NCBI RefSeq assembly: GCF_902459585.1
Contig: NZ_CABPSC010000018.1
Span: 1-64,000 of the forward strand
DNA: 64,000 bases
Origin: Pandoraea nosoerga
GTDB lineage: Bacteria; Pseudomonadota; Gammaproteobacteria; Burkholderiales; Burkholderiaceae
Direction: 5' to 3'
Part shown: positions 17,764 to 27,987 of the stretch, one piece after another
Position numbering within the stretch: position 1 is the stretch's first letter
Layout of the letters: the number at the start of each line of letters is the position of its first letter
Notes under the pieces: model-generated
The model's input: the letters and a program-made list of their open reading frames with translations, nothing else
Databases searched by the model: none
Told to the model about the DNA's origin: nothing
Made by a program: the position numbers and the translations under genes

Positions 17764-19146
17764 ATGCGCCGGCCCGACGAGACCCGCATCGCCCACGCGC
17801 TCGCACGGACGCTGGACTCCCGCCGCGGCGCGTGCGAAGCCTGGCAACGCGAATCCGCGCAGCCGGCGCGCTACGGACGCATCGACAAGATCACGCCGAA
17901 TGCCATGCGGGCGCGACTGCCCGGCGCCGCGCTCGGCGAGCAGTGCCGGGTGCTCTCGCCCGCGCTCGACGCCGAGGTCATCGCGGTGGAGGGACGTCAC
18001 GTATGGCTCGCGCCGTATGCGCAGCCGAACGGCGTGGCCAGCGGAACGCTGGTGCAGGCGCTGGGCACGGCGTCGCGCGTAGCGGTCGGCCCCCATCTGG
18101 TCGGCCGCGTGCTCGACGGGCTCGGCAGGCCGCTCGCGTCCGGGACGACAGGCGGCGAGCACGCGCGCGACACCGTCGCCGCTACGCCCGATGCGGCGTG
18201 GCGCGCCCTCGACGCGCCGCCCCCGCCGGCGATGGTACGCGCACCCGTCACCACGCCGCTGCCCGTCGGCGTGCGCGCCATCGACGGCATGCTCACCTGC
18301 GGCAGAGGGCAGCGTCTGGGCATCTTCGCGGCGGCGGGCGGCGGCAAGAGCACCCTGCTCGCGATGATGTGCCAGGGCGCGCAGGCCGACGTCATCGTAC
18401 TCGCGCTCATCGGCGAGCGCGGCCGCGAGGTGCGCGAGTTTCTTGAGCACTCCCTCGCGCCCGAGGCGAGGGCACGCACCGTGTGCGTTGTCGCCACGTC
18501 GGACCGTCCCGCGCTGGAGCGCATGAAGGCGGCGTACACGGCGACGGCGATCGCCGAGGCGTTCCGCGACGAGGGCAAGGACGTGCTGCTGCTGATGGAT
18601 TCGCTCACCCGCTTCGGGCGCGCCGTTCGCGACATCGGCATGGCCGCGGGCGAGCCGCTCGGCGCGACAAGCGGGCTGCCGCCCAGCTTCTACGCGCGCT
18701 TGCCGCGGCTGCTGGAGCGCGCGGGCACCGGCGCCGTCGGCAGCATTACCGCGTTCTATACCGTGCTGGTCGAGGGCGATAACCTCGACGAGCCGCTGGC
18801 CGACGAAGTGCGCTCGATTGTCGACGGGCACATCGTGTTGTCGCGGCGTCTGGCGCAGGAGAGCCACTATCCGCCCATCGACGTATCGAGGAGCCTGTCG
18901 CGCGTGATGACGCAGGTCGCGGACGCCGAGCACGTCGAGTGCGCGGCGCGAGTGCGGCGCGCGCTGGTGCTGGCCGCCGAGGTCGAGTTGCTCGTGCGCG
19001 TGGGTGAATACCAGCCGGGCAACGATCCCGAGACCGACGACGCCCTGGCGCGCGCGCCCGACATCCGTGCGTTCCTGTGCCAGCCGCAAGGCGAAGTGGC
19101 GCCCTTCGACGATACGCGCGACTGGCTCGCGCAACTGGTGGCATGA
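17764..19146 (+). CDS. sctN: T3SS ATPase SctN
   Basis: A 460-residue ATPase. The Walker A motif is AAAGGGKST at residues 189-197 and Walker B is [12 protein letters not shown] near 280-291. The N-terminal region and the segment [20 protein letters not shown] match YscN/SsaN/FliI. It unfolds and detaches chaperones at the base of the apparatus. One base separates it from sctV and its stop overlaps sctO. Confidence 0.96.
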   Translation: MRRPDETRIAHALARTLDSRRGACEAWQRESAQPARYGRIDKITPNAMRARLPGAALGEQCRVLSPALDAEVIAVEGRHVWLAPYAQPNGVASGTLVQALGTASRVAVGPHLVGRVLDGLGRPLASGTTGGEHARDTVAATPDAAWRALDAPPPPAMVRAPVTTPLPVGVRAIDGMLTCGRGQRLGIFAAAGGGKSTLLAMMCQGAQADVIVLALIGERGREVREFLEHSLAPEARARTVCVVATSDRPALERMKAAYTATAIAEAFRDEGKDVLLLMDSLTRFGRAVRDIGMAAGEPLGATSGLPPSFYARLPRLLERAGTGAVGSITAFYTVLVEGDNLDEPLADEVRSIVDGHIVLSRRLAQESHYPPIDVSRSLSRVMTQVADAEHVECAARVRRALVLAAEVELLVRVGEYQPGNDPETDDALARAPDIRAFLCQPQGEVAPFDDTRDWLAQLVA

Positions 19147-19565
19147 GCGATCGGGACGGCGCCCTCGCGCTGACGTCTCCAGCATCGCTAACGTCACTCG
19201 TGTCACTAACGTCGCTGGCGGCGCGGCGCGAAGCCGGTCTGCGGGCCGCCCTGGCGCGTCTGACGGCAGCCGCGCGCGAGGCCGGCGACGCACTCGCGGC
19301 CAGCGAGCGCGAGCACGCCCGGCTGCGCGAGGTCTGGCAGCAAGCCCTGGCGCGCGGCGGCGTGTACGCGCGGCGGGAGGCGGCGCAGGTCTCACGCGAG
19401 GTCGAGCAGGCGCGCGCAGCGCTCGCGCATGCCCGTGCGCGAGCACAGGCAGCGCACGCGCAGTGGCAGCAGGCGCAGGCGCAATTGCAGGAGCAGCGCG
19501 AACGGCTGTATGCCAACGCGCGCAAGCAGGAGAAGTTGCGCGCGTTGCTCGCGCAACGGCGTTGA
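19143..19565 (+). CDS. sctO: T3SS central stalk SctO
   Basis: A 140-residue protein dominated by a charged coiled coil from residue 28 to the end, typical of the YscO/SsaO/FliJ stalk that turns or couples in the ATPase ring. The N-terminus carries three imperfect 6-residue repeats ([18 protein letters not shown]; residues 10-27) encoded by 18-bp units, a feature not expected in the family. The start overlaps the sctN stop. Confidence 0.8.
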   Translation: MSDRDGALALTSPASLTSLVSLTSLAARREAGLRAALARLTAAAREAGDALAASEREHARLREVWQQALARGGVYARREAAQVSREVEQARAALAHARARAQAAHAQWQQAQAQLQEQRERLYANARKQEKLRALLAQRR

Positions 19566-19665
19566 CGCCATGCCGCACGCTCTCTGGCCGCCCGCGCCTT
19601 GCAAGTCGCGCGACGGCTGGCGCGCCCCCGATGCAGCACCCCTTCGTCACCATGAGGAGCACACC

Positions 19666-20112
19666 ATGAGTACCGTCCCACGCAGTGCCGTTTCCGCCGA
19701 TCCTTTCGCCGGCCTGTCCGGCGAACGGGTGAAGTCGCATCACGACGCCGGGGCCCGCCGCTCGGGGTATCGCGACGAGTCCGACGAACGCCCGTTCACG
19801 TTGGCGCGCGAGCGGGTGGTGCGGGTGAGCGGCCCTGTCGACGTGCTGCGGTGGCTGCGCGTGTGGCGCGAGCGCCAAAGCGAGAATTGGGAGGGCGTGA
19901 GTTCGCTGCGCGTCGCGGTGCACGGCGGGGCGCTCGACGGTCTGGTCGTGGAAGCGCGGCGAGGGCGGCTGGGCATCACCGTCTCGCTGATCTGCGTGCG
20001 CCTGGCGCTGTACCGGCGGCTGCTCGCGCATCGTGGAGAACTGTCACGCGCGCTGACGTCGCGCCTCGGATTGGCGGTGACCGTCGAAGTGCAGGCGCGA
20101 TATGTACCTTGA
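19666..20112 (+). CDS. sctP: T3SS needle-length or substrate-switch protein SctP (SsaP-like)
   Basis: A 148-residue protein from the ATG at 19666, which has GAGGAG seven bases upstream. An in-frame ATG at 19570 would add 32 residues of low-complexity sequence without a good site. The C-terminal half (RLGITVSLICVRLALYRRLL to LGLAVTVEVQARYVP) matches the pattern of Salmonella SsaP, a short member of the YscP/FliK family that switches substrate class through SctU. The stop overlaps sctQ by 11 nt. Confidence 0.75.
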   Translation: MSTVPRSAVSADPFAGLSGERVKSHHDAGARRSGYRDESDERPFTLARERVVRVSGPVDVLRWLRVWRERQSENWEGVSSLRVAVHGGALDGLVVEARRGRLGITVSLICVRLALYRRLLAHRGELSRALTSRLGLAVTVEVQARYVP

Positions 20113-21331
20113 GCCGGGGGCGTTGCCGATCGCCGCGGGGCCGCTCGACGGTGTGCTGACGGGGGCTTCGGGCTGCGTCGCGTTCGCGGTGCAGGACATC
20201 GACGTAAGCGTCGGGTGGCTTCGCTCGGGCGGCGAGGGCCTCGTGGTGAGCGCCCGCGTCGATGACGGCGTCATGGCCCCGGTGCGTTTCTGGTGCGACG
20301 CGCAGCAATGGCACGATTGGCTCGCGCCGCGCTTGCCGGTGCCGCTGCACGAGGCACTTGCGTCGGACTGGGCGGAGATTGCCGCGTCGCTGACCCTGGC
20401 TCCCGCCATTGCCGGCGATGGCGATGATGAGGACGGTGGCGGTGATGGCGGTGATGGCGGTGATGGCGACCCCGTGGCGAGCGCCGCGGCTCTCGCCACA
20501 TGGCCGCACGTGACGAACGTGGCGCCGGGCTGGGCGGCGGCGGCGTGGCGCGTCGGCATGGTCCTCGAGCGCGACGGCCGCCGGTTGGCGCTGAGCTATC
20601 TCGACGGCGCAACGTCGTGGCTGTCCACACGCTGTCAGGCGGCGCGCCAGAGCGACGCACCGCTCGATCCGGCAGGGCTCCCGCAGCGCCGCTGCACACT
20701 CGCTGCGGGATGGACGACGCTCGCGAGCCGGCAATGCGATGCGTTGCGCGAAGGCGATGCCGTGCTGCTGGACGTGGCCGCGGACGTCGAGCATGGCGAA
20801 GCATGGCTGCTGGACGGCGACTTCGCGATTGCGATCCGCGACGCTGCGCCGCTTGGGCGAAGCGTCGTGCTCGCCCCCATCGACCCCATCCCTCCCATCA
20901 ACGGCAGCGACCCTATCGACGGTCCTCCCGACATCGGCCCCGCCCGCGCCGATCGACCGAACGCCGCACCGCCCGCGTCTTCCATGACCCGCCTGATCGC
21001 CGTCATCGGGGAGCGGCCTTTTCCTGTCCCCCTGCTGATGGCCTGGCGCGCCGGACGCGTCGACGCCCGGCCGCCCGTCTCCGAGGTCCATACGTTGTCC
21101 ACCTCGCACGTCGTGTTGTGGCGAGATGGCATGCCGTGGGCCGCGGCGCGCTTATTGCGCTTTGGCTGCGGCGCATGGGCCGCACGCCTCGGCGCCGCGC
21201 ATGGCGCGCTCGCCGCGGCGGGCGACGAGCCCACCGACGCGGCCAACGCTGCCGAAGCCGCCCAAGCCGCCCAAGCCGCCCAAGCCACCGAAGCCACCGA
21301 AGCCACCGAAGCCACGGAAATCCGCCCCTGA
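20102..21331 (+). CDS. sctQ: T3SS cytoplasmic ring protein SctQ
   Basis: A 409-residue SsaQ/YscQ/FliN-type protein. The C-terminal SpoA domain is at about residues 295-370 (HVVLWRDGMPWAAARLLRFG). An in-frame ATG at 20984 (residue 295) sits just before it, so an internally started short form, as known for SsaQ and YscQ, is possible; I see no strong Shine-Dalgarno there. Two simple repeats inflate the protein: a GGD run near residue 115 and a C-terminal AAQ/TEA run (residues about 383-405). Together with SctK and SctL it forms the sorting platform. Confidence 0.84.
   Translation: MYLEPGALPIAAGPLDGVLTGASGCVAFAVQDIDVSVGWLRSGGEGLVVSARVDDGVMAPVRFWCDAQQWHDWLAPRLPVPLHEALASDWAEIAASLTLAPAIAGDGDDEDGGGDGGDGGDGDPVASAAALATWPHVTNVAPGWAAAAWRVGMVLERDGRRLALSYLDGATSWLSTRCQAARQSDAPLDPAGLPQRRCTLAAGWTTLASRQCDALREGDAVLLDVAADVEHGEAWLLDGDFAIAIRDAAPLGRSVVLAPIDPIPPINGSDPIDGPPDIGPARADRPNAAPPASSMTRLIAVIGERPFPVPLLMAWRAGRVDARPPVSEVHTLSTSHVVLWRDGMPWAAARLLRFGCGAWAARLGAAHGALAAAGDEPTDAANAAEAAQAAQAAQATEATEATEATEIRP
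21249..21318. repeat. Tandem repeat coding the SctQ tail
   Basis: Units of GCCGCCCAA and GCCACCGAA repeat about seven times and encode (AAQ)n then (TEA)n at the extreme C-terminus of SctQ. The 9-bp unit keeps frame. Confidence 0.75.
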
Positions 21332-21537
21332 CCCGATGTGGGTACGCAAGTCGCCGTGCTCTCCGCAATCTCGGGTGGTGACCGGATGGGCATGCGCGCG
21401 CGGCATTCCTAACATCGCCCGACGCCCGACACACCGCCGGCACGGTGTCGCGGCATTCCTTCGCAGGCCCCTCGCTTGTGCCGTCTTGTCGACGTCGTTT
21501 GCCGCGCCGCCCGCCCACGACGCCCATTGGAGTCCGC
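21332..21537. other. 206-bp gap in the export-gate operon
   Basis: This is by far the longest spacer among the right-block secretion genes. It contains the string CGCGGCATTCCT twice (near 21400 and 21450) and no supported ORF. It may carry a secondary promoter or be the remnant of a lost gene. Confidence 0.45.
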
Positions 21538-22188
21538 ATGTCCCTGCTCGACCACCCGGTGCAGCTTGTCGTTGTGCTCTCGCTGCTGTCGATCATGCCG
21601 CTGCTGGTGGTGCTGGGCACTGCATTCCTGAAGCTTGCCGTGGTGTTCGCGCTGCTGCGCAACGCGCTCGGTACGCAGCAGATTCCCCCGAACATCGCCA
21701 TCTACGGCCTGTCGCTCGTGCTTACCTGCTTCATCATGGCGCCCGTCGCCTTCGATATCGAAACGAATCTCGCGCGTCGCCCCGTCGCGATGTCCTCGCC
21801 CACTTTCGTGGCCGACGTCGACGCCGCCGTGCTCGCGCCTTACCGTGCCTTTCTCTCGCGCCACAGTGACGTGCGACAGCGCGAGTTCTTCGCTGGTATC
21901 GCCGGCCAGACGTGGCCGGAGGCGCATCGCGGGCGCCTGGGCGCCGATTCGCTGCTCGTGCTCATGCCCGCGTTTGCGCTCAGCCAGCTCGCCGAGGCGT
22001 TCAGGATCGGCCTGCTGCTGTACCTGCCATTCGTCGTGATCGATCTGGTGATCTCGAACATCCTGCTCGCGATGGGAATGATGATGGTCTCGCCCATGAC
22101 CATCGCGTTGCCGTTCAAGCTGTTGATCTTCGTGATGATGAACGGCTGGGAGCAACTGGTGCGTCAGCTCATGCTCTCCTACGCATGA
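21538..22188 (+). CDS. sctR: T3SS export gate protein SctR
   Basis: A 216-residue FliP/YscR/SsaR-family membrane protein with four hydrophobic segments. The motifs TAFLKLAVVFALLRNALGTQ followed by QIPPN, and MGMMMVSPMTIALPFKLLIF, are diagnostic. Five SctR copies form the core of the export pore. The ATG at 21538 has TGGAG upstream and gives the normal family length; an in-frame start at 21445 would add a basic, unconserved leader. Confidence 0.95.
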   Translation: MSLLDHPVQLVVVLSLLSIMPLLVVLGTAFLKLAVVFALLRNALGTQQIPPNIAIYGLSLVLTCFIMAPVAFDIETNLARRPVAMSSPTFVADVDAAVLAPYRAFLSRHSDVRQREFFAGIAGQTWPEAHRGRLGADSLLVLMPAFALSQLAEAFRIGLLLYLPFVVIDLVISNILLAMGMMMVSPMTIALPFKLLIFVMMNGWEQLVRQLMLSYA

Positions 22189-22207
22189 CGGCTTCGGGAG
22201 TGTGTGC

Positions 22208-22474
22208 ATGAGTGAAGCCATCGTCGTCAAGCTCACCAGCGAAATGCTGTGGCTCACGCTGCTGATGTCGCTGCCCACGGTCGTGGTGGCCGCCGTCGTC
22301 GGCGTGCTCGTCTCGCTCGTGCAGGCGCTCACGCAGGTGCAGGACCAGACCGTGCAGTTTCTCATCAAGCTCGTCGCCGTATCGGTCACGCTCGCTGCAA
22401 CCTACGCGTGGATGGGCCATGTCCTGCTCAACTATGCGGGCGGCGCGTTCGAACAGATCAGCCGGATGCGGTGA
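22208..22474 (+). CDS. sctS: T3SS export gate protein SctS
   Basis: An 88-residue FliQ/YscS/SsaS-family protein with two membrane helices. The motif LPTVVVAAVVGVLVSLVQAL followed by TQVQDQT is the family signature. Start at the ATG at 22208; a GTG two codons earlier (22202) is possible. It lies between sctR and sctT in the invariant order. Confidence 0.95.
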   Translation: MSEAIVVKLTSEMLWLTLLMSLPTVVVAAVVGVLVSLVQALTQVQDQTVQFLIKLVAVSVTLAATYAWMGHVLLNYAGGAFEQISRMR

Positions 22475-22480
22475 GCGCCA

Positions 22481-23323
22481 ATGACTCCCACGCTGCTCTC
22501 GGGCCTGGCGCCCGCCGCCGATGCGCTGCTCCCGCCCGTCTGGACCGGGCTCCATGACTGGGCGCTCGCCTGGGGCGTGGCGATGCTGCGCCCGCTGGGC
22601 ATTGCCATGCTGCTGCCGGTGTTCTCCGTGGGCATGCTGGGGGCGGGCCTGTTGCGCAACGCCCTGGTGCTCGCGTTGGCGCTGCCGGCGGTGCCGCTCG
22701 TCCATGCCGCACCCGAGATGCCGGCGCAATGGACCGGCTGGGCCATGCTGGTCCTGCGCGAGCTGGGGGTGGGCGGGCTGCTCGGGTTCGCCGCCGCGCT
22801 GCCGTTCTGGGCGATGGACATGACCGGTTACGTGATCGACACCCTGCGGGGCGCGTCAATGGCAAGCGTGCTCAACCCGCTCATGGGCGCGCAATCCTCG
22901 GTCTTTGGCATCGCGCTCACGCAAATGCTGTGCGTGCTGTTCTTCATCACCCCGGCCGCGCATGCGTTGCTCGGTGCGCTGTACGACTCGTACACCGCGC
23001 TGCCCGTCGGCGCGGCCTGGCATTGGAGCGACGACAGCGCGGCCTGGCTGTTGTCGTTGTGGCAGGCAATGCAGCTCATGTGCCTGGCCGTCGCCCTGCC
23101 GGCGATCGTGGTGATGGTGCTCGTCGACCTGGCGATGGGCTTCGTCAACCGCGCGGCGCAGCAGCTCAACGTGTTCTTTCTCGCGATGCCCGTCAAGAGC
23201 GCCATGGCGCTGCTCGTGACGGTCGCGAGTCTGCCGTTCGCGATCGGCGTGCCACTGGCCAGTTGGTATCGGCTGCCCGAGATGTTTCGCGCGTGGCAGG
23301 CACTGGCGTTGCCGGCACCGTGA
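22481..23323 (+). CDS. sctT: T3SS export gate protein SctT
   Basis: A 280-residue FliR/YscT/SsaT-family membrane protein with several hydrophobic helices. The conserved segment GYVIDTLRGASMASVLNPLM is present. A single copy completes the SctR5-S4-T1 pore. It starts 6 nt after sctS and ends 7 nt before sctU. Confidence 0.95.
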   Translation: MTPTLLSGLAPAADALLPPVWTGLHDWALAWGVAMLRPLGIAMLLPVFSVGMLGAGLLRNALVLALALPAVPLVHAAPEMPAQWTGWAMLVLRELGVGGLLGFAAALPFWAMDMTGYVIDTLRGASMASVLNPLMGAQSSVFGIALTQMLCVLFFITPAAHALLGALYDSYTALPVGAAWHWSDDSAAWLLSLWQAMQLMCLAVALPAIVVMVLVDLAMGFVNRAAQQLNVFFLAMPVKSAMALLVTVASLPFAIGVPLASWYRLPEMFRAWQALALPAP

Positions 23324-23330
23324 GGCTGAC

Positions 23331-24488
23331 ATGAGCGAAAGGAACCAGCCGCCCACACCCAAGAAGATCCAGGACCAGCGCAAGAAGGGGCGCGTCGCCA
23401 AGAGCGCCGATCTCAGCGTATGCGTGCAGCTCGGCGCGGTGCTGGCATGGCTGGTGTTCGAGGGGCCCGCGCTGTATGCCGCGCTCGAGGCGCTCGTCGC
23501 GCGCATGCTGCTCGTGCTGCGCGAGCCGGTCGACGAGGCGGTGCGCGGCATGCTGGCCCCTTCGCTGCTGCTGTTTCTGCGCTTCGCGGGCGGACTCGCG
23601 CTGCTGCTGGTCGTCACGACCTGGCTCGTCGTGATTCTGCAGATCGGCGCGCTGGTGGCGCCCGACGTGCTCCGTCCGAAATACGAGCGCATCGATCCCG
23701 TCGCCAAGGCGAAGCAACTGTTCTCGATGCAGTCGCTCTTCGAGTTCGGCAAATCACTCATGAAGGTGGCGGTGCTCGGCGTGGTGTTCTTCTATCTCGT
23801 GCGGCAGTACACGCCGTCGCTCGCGGTGTTGCCGATGTGCGGACCCTCGTGCGGGCTGGCGCTCACCGCGCGCCTGCTGTTCTGGCTGATGGCGGCGCTC
23901 GTGGCGGCCTACGTGGTGTTCGGCGGCCTCGATTACGCGTACCAGAAGTATCAACTGCGCAAGCAACTGATGATGTCTCACGAGGAGATCAAGCGCGAGC
24001 TCAAGGAAGTCGAGGGCAACCGCGAAATCAAGAACAAGCGTCGCGACATTCACCGGGAGACGATCGAGAGCGGCAGCCTGTCGGACAACGTCCGGCGCAC
24101 GACGGCCGTCGTGCGCAATCCGACGCGTATTGCAGTGTGCCTGCGCTACGTGCCCGGAGAGACTGCCGTGCCGCTGGTGATCGAGAAGGGTCGCAATGCG
24201 CGCGCACGGCGTATCGTCGAGCTCGCGCAGCGCGAAGGGGTGCCGGTGATCGAGCACATTCCGGTCGCGCGGCGACTGATGGACGACGTCGAAGTCGACG
24301 CGCCGATTCCCGCCGATCTGTTCGACGCCGTGGCCGCGATTCTGCGTCTCGCGCTCGACCTGCCTTACGAAGTGGACGGCGCCGCGGATGACGCGCTGCA
24401 CGGCGCAGCGGCGGACGCGCCAGGCGGTCGACGTGAGGGTGGGGCGCAAACGGGAAGGAACGTCGCCGGACCGGGAGGCGCGACATGA
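23331..24488 (+). CDS. sctU: T3SS autoprotease and specificity switch SctU, with NPTR in place of NPTH
   Basis: A 385-residue FlhB/YscU/SsaU-family protein with four membrane helices (to about residue 205) and a cytosolic domain. The autocleavage motif reads N263-P264-T265-R266 instead of the usual NPTH; the codons at 24117-24128 are unambiguous and the flanking VVRNPTRIAVCLRY is otherwise normal. Cleavage uses the Asn, so processing may still occur, though the His is known to affect rate and downstream switching. A Gly/Ala-rich tail of about 40 residues extends past the usual end. The stop overlaps the transglycosylase start. Confidence 0.94.
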   Translation: MSERNQPPTPKKIQDQRKKGRVAKSADLSVCVQLGAVLAWLVFEGPALYAALEALVARMLLVLREPVDEAVRGMLAPSLLLFLRFAGGLALLLVVTTWLVVILQIGALVAPDVLRPKYERIDPVAKAKQLFSMQSLFEFGKSLMKVAVLGVVFFYLVRQYTPSLAVLPMCGPSCGLALTARLLFWLMAALVAAYVVFGGLDYAYQKYQLRKQLMMSHEEIKRELKEVEGNREIKNKRRDIHRETIESGSLSDNVRRTTAVVRNPTRIAVCLRYVPGETAVPLVIEKGRNARARRIVELAQREGVPVIEHIPVARRLMDDVEVDAPIPADLFDAVAAILRLALDLPYEVDGAADDALHGAAADAPGGRREGGAQTGRNVAGPGGAT

Positions 24489-25564
24489 CCGCGCCGCGGC
24501 GCCGGGCCGGCCGGTTCGCGGCATGGACGTTGACCCTTGGCGCGGGGCTGGTGTCGCTGTCGGCAACGGCTTCGACACCGGGACTGCTGCCGCGTCACCC
24601 GCGCGTTGCCGACGCGCAGCTGGCGGTGCCCGCGCCCCGCGTCGTCCCGCGCGCCGAGGCGGCTTCGCAGGCGCGTGTCCCGGAACGAATCGTCTCCGAC
24701 ACGAGCGCGGCGGCCTCGTCGATTTCGCAAGCACGGCCCTTTGATGCACGGCCCTTTGATGCCCTCGTCCGGCACGCGGCTCGTGCGGCGTCGCTGGAGG
24801 CGGCCCTGCTTCACGCCATCATCGAGACCGAGTCGGGCTACGATCCGCTGGCGGTGTCGCCGCGCGGCGCCATCGGTCTTATGCAGGTGCTGCCGCGCAC
24901 CGGTGCGCGCTTCGGCGTGCGCCGTCTCGAGGACCCGGCGGAGAACCTGCGCGCCGGCGCGGCGTACCTGCGCTGGCTGCTCGAGCGTTTCGACGGCGAA
25001 CTCGTTCTTGCGCTCGCCGCCTACAACGCCGGCGAGGGGGCCGTGTTGCGACACGGCCGCCGGATTCCACCATTCCCCGAGACGCAGAACTACGTGCGCA
25101 AAGTGATGGCGGGATATTCGCGTCTGGCCGATGCGGACCCGTCGCACGATCAGGATGCATGGCGTCGCGAGCAGGCGTCGCCGGCACAACGCCCCCTTCG
25201 ACGCGAATCGCTCAGGGCGCGAGCAGCCGCCGCAGGCGTCGCGACGAGGCCGCCGCCTGCCGGCAGCGATCTCGCGGATATCCTGCGCGAGCCGGGCGAA
25301 GGCGCGCATGCCGTTCAGGCCGGGGCGTCCGCGGCGCGCGCGGCCGTCGCCCCGAGCCGTGCGGGTGCGGGGTCGTCGCGGGAGCCGGACCGGGACCCGA
25401 CTGACGCACGCACCCCGTCGCCGCGTGCCACCGCAGACGCGGCGGCCGAGCGCGCCTGGCGCCTGCTGCGGGGTCTGGGGGAATGGATGACGCGCAGCCC
25501 GTCGGCGCGCATGGACGATCGCGATCGGCCGGCCGTCGTGATGCCGCCTCGTCAGGGCGGATGA
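24485..25564 (+). CDS. Lytic transglycosylase of the T3SS, with a long disordered tail
   Basis: A 359-residue protein. An N-terminal hydrophobic segment (about residues 12-28) is a probable signal peptide. The SLT domain spans about 100-210, with the catalytic Glu at 116 (ETESGYDP), the RGAIGLMQVLP motif and LALAAYNAGEGAV. It would open peptidoglycan for the secretion apparatus, as IagB, IpgF and EtgA do, but those proteins are about 150 residues. The extra 150 C-terminal residues are Arg/Ala-rich and predicted disordered. The start overlaps sctU by 4 nt, so it belongs to the operon. Confidence 0.88.
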   Translation: MTAPRRRAGRFAAWTLTLGAGLVSLSATASTPGLLPRHPRVADAQLAVPAPRVVPRAEAASQARVPERIVSDTSAAASSISQARPFDARPFDALVRHAARAASLEAALLHAIIETESGYDPLAVSPRGAIGLMQVLPRTGARFGVRRLEDPAENLRAGAAYLRWLLERFDGELVLALAAYNAGEGAVLRHGRRIPPFPETQNYVRKVMAGYSRLADADPSHDQDAWRREQASPAQRPLRRESLRARAAAAGVATRPPPAGSDLADILREPGEGAHAVQAGASAARAAVAPSRAGAGSSREPDRDPTDARTPSPRATADAAAERAWRLLRGLGEWMTRSPSARMDDRDRPAVVMPPRQGG

Positions 25565-25570
25565 CGCCGA

Positions 25571-26182
<612 letters not shown>

Positions 26183-26217
26183 GTGTTTCCTTCATAAATC
26201 GCTGTAGCGCGGGGGAG

Positions 26218-26223
26218 AGTATA
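26218..26223 (-). promoter_or_regulatory. Putative -10 element of the GST gene
   Basis: TATACT on the minus strand, 36 bases before the GST start codon. The -35 side is GC-rich and not clear. Confidence 0.4.
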
Positions 26224-26388
26224 ACGTGCGGCCCGAGGCGGCCGAGCAGTGCCGCGAGCGGCACGGGGAAAGCATGGAGGAAGGCGGCGCGCCCGGGAAG
26301 CAGGAAGCGCCAGGCCAGGGCAGGGCCGCGGACATCGCCCACGCAACGGCGGCGGGCCGGCGTGCGGATGCCCGGGGGCCGGGAATGG

Positions 26389-27831
<1,443 letters not shown>

Positions 27832-27860
27832 CGCGCGAAGGCATTCTGTCGGGGACAGTG

Positions 27861-27888
27861 AACGGGCCGCCGGTGCGGCCCGTTTTTC
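27861..27888 (+). terminator. Rho-independent terminator of purB
   Basis: ACGGGCCGC, short loop, GCGGCCCGT followed by TTTTT, about 30 bases after the purB stop. Confidence 0.85.
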
Positions 27889-27987
27889 ATGGGCGCGACC
27901 CTGGCGCGCCGGGCGCCGCGAGGTGTCACACACATCGTCGGGTTGCTGTGTATCATAGCCGCACAATCTATAAGGAGAATCCCCTCG

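Noticed and set aside
17620-20031. An 803-codon open frame on the minus strand
   Set aside because: Antisense to sctN, sctO and sctP, all clearly coding on the plus strand.
24117-24128. NPTR as a frameshift artefact
   Set aside because: The frame is continuous on both sides and flanking residues are conserved, so it is a simple His to Arg change.
4277-25570. T3SS cluster as a tRNA-bounded genomic island
   Set aside because: No tRNA, integrase, transposase or direct repeat was seen at either edge, and GC content is not visibly different. Horizontal origin is possible but not shown by the boundaries.
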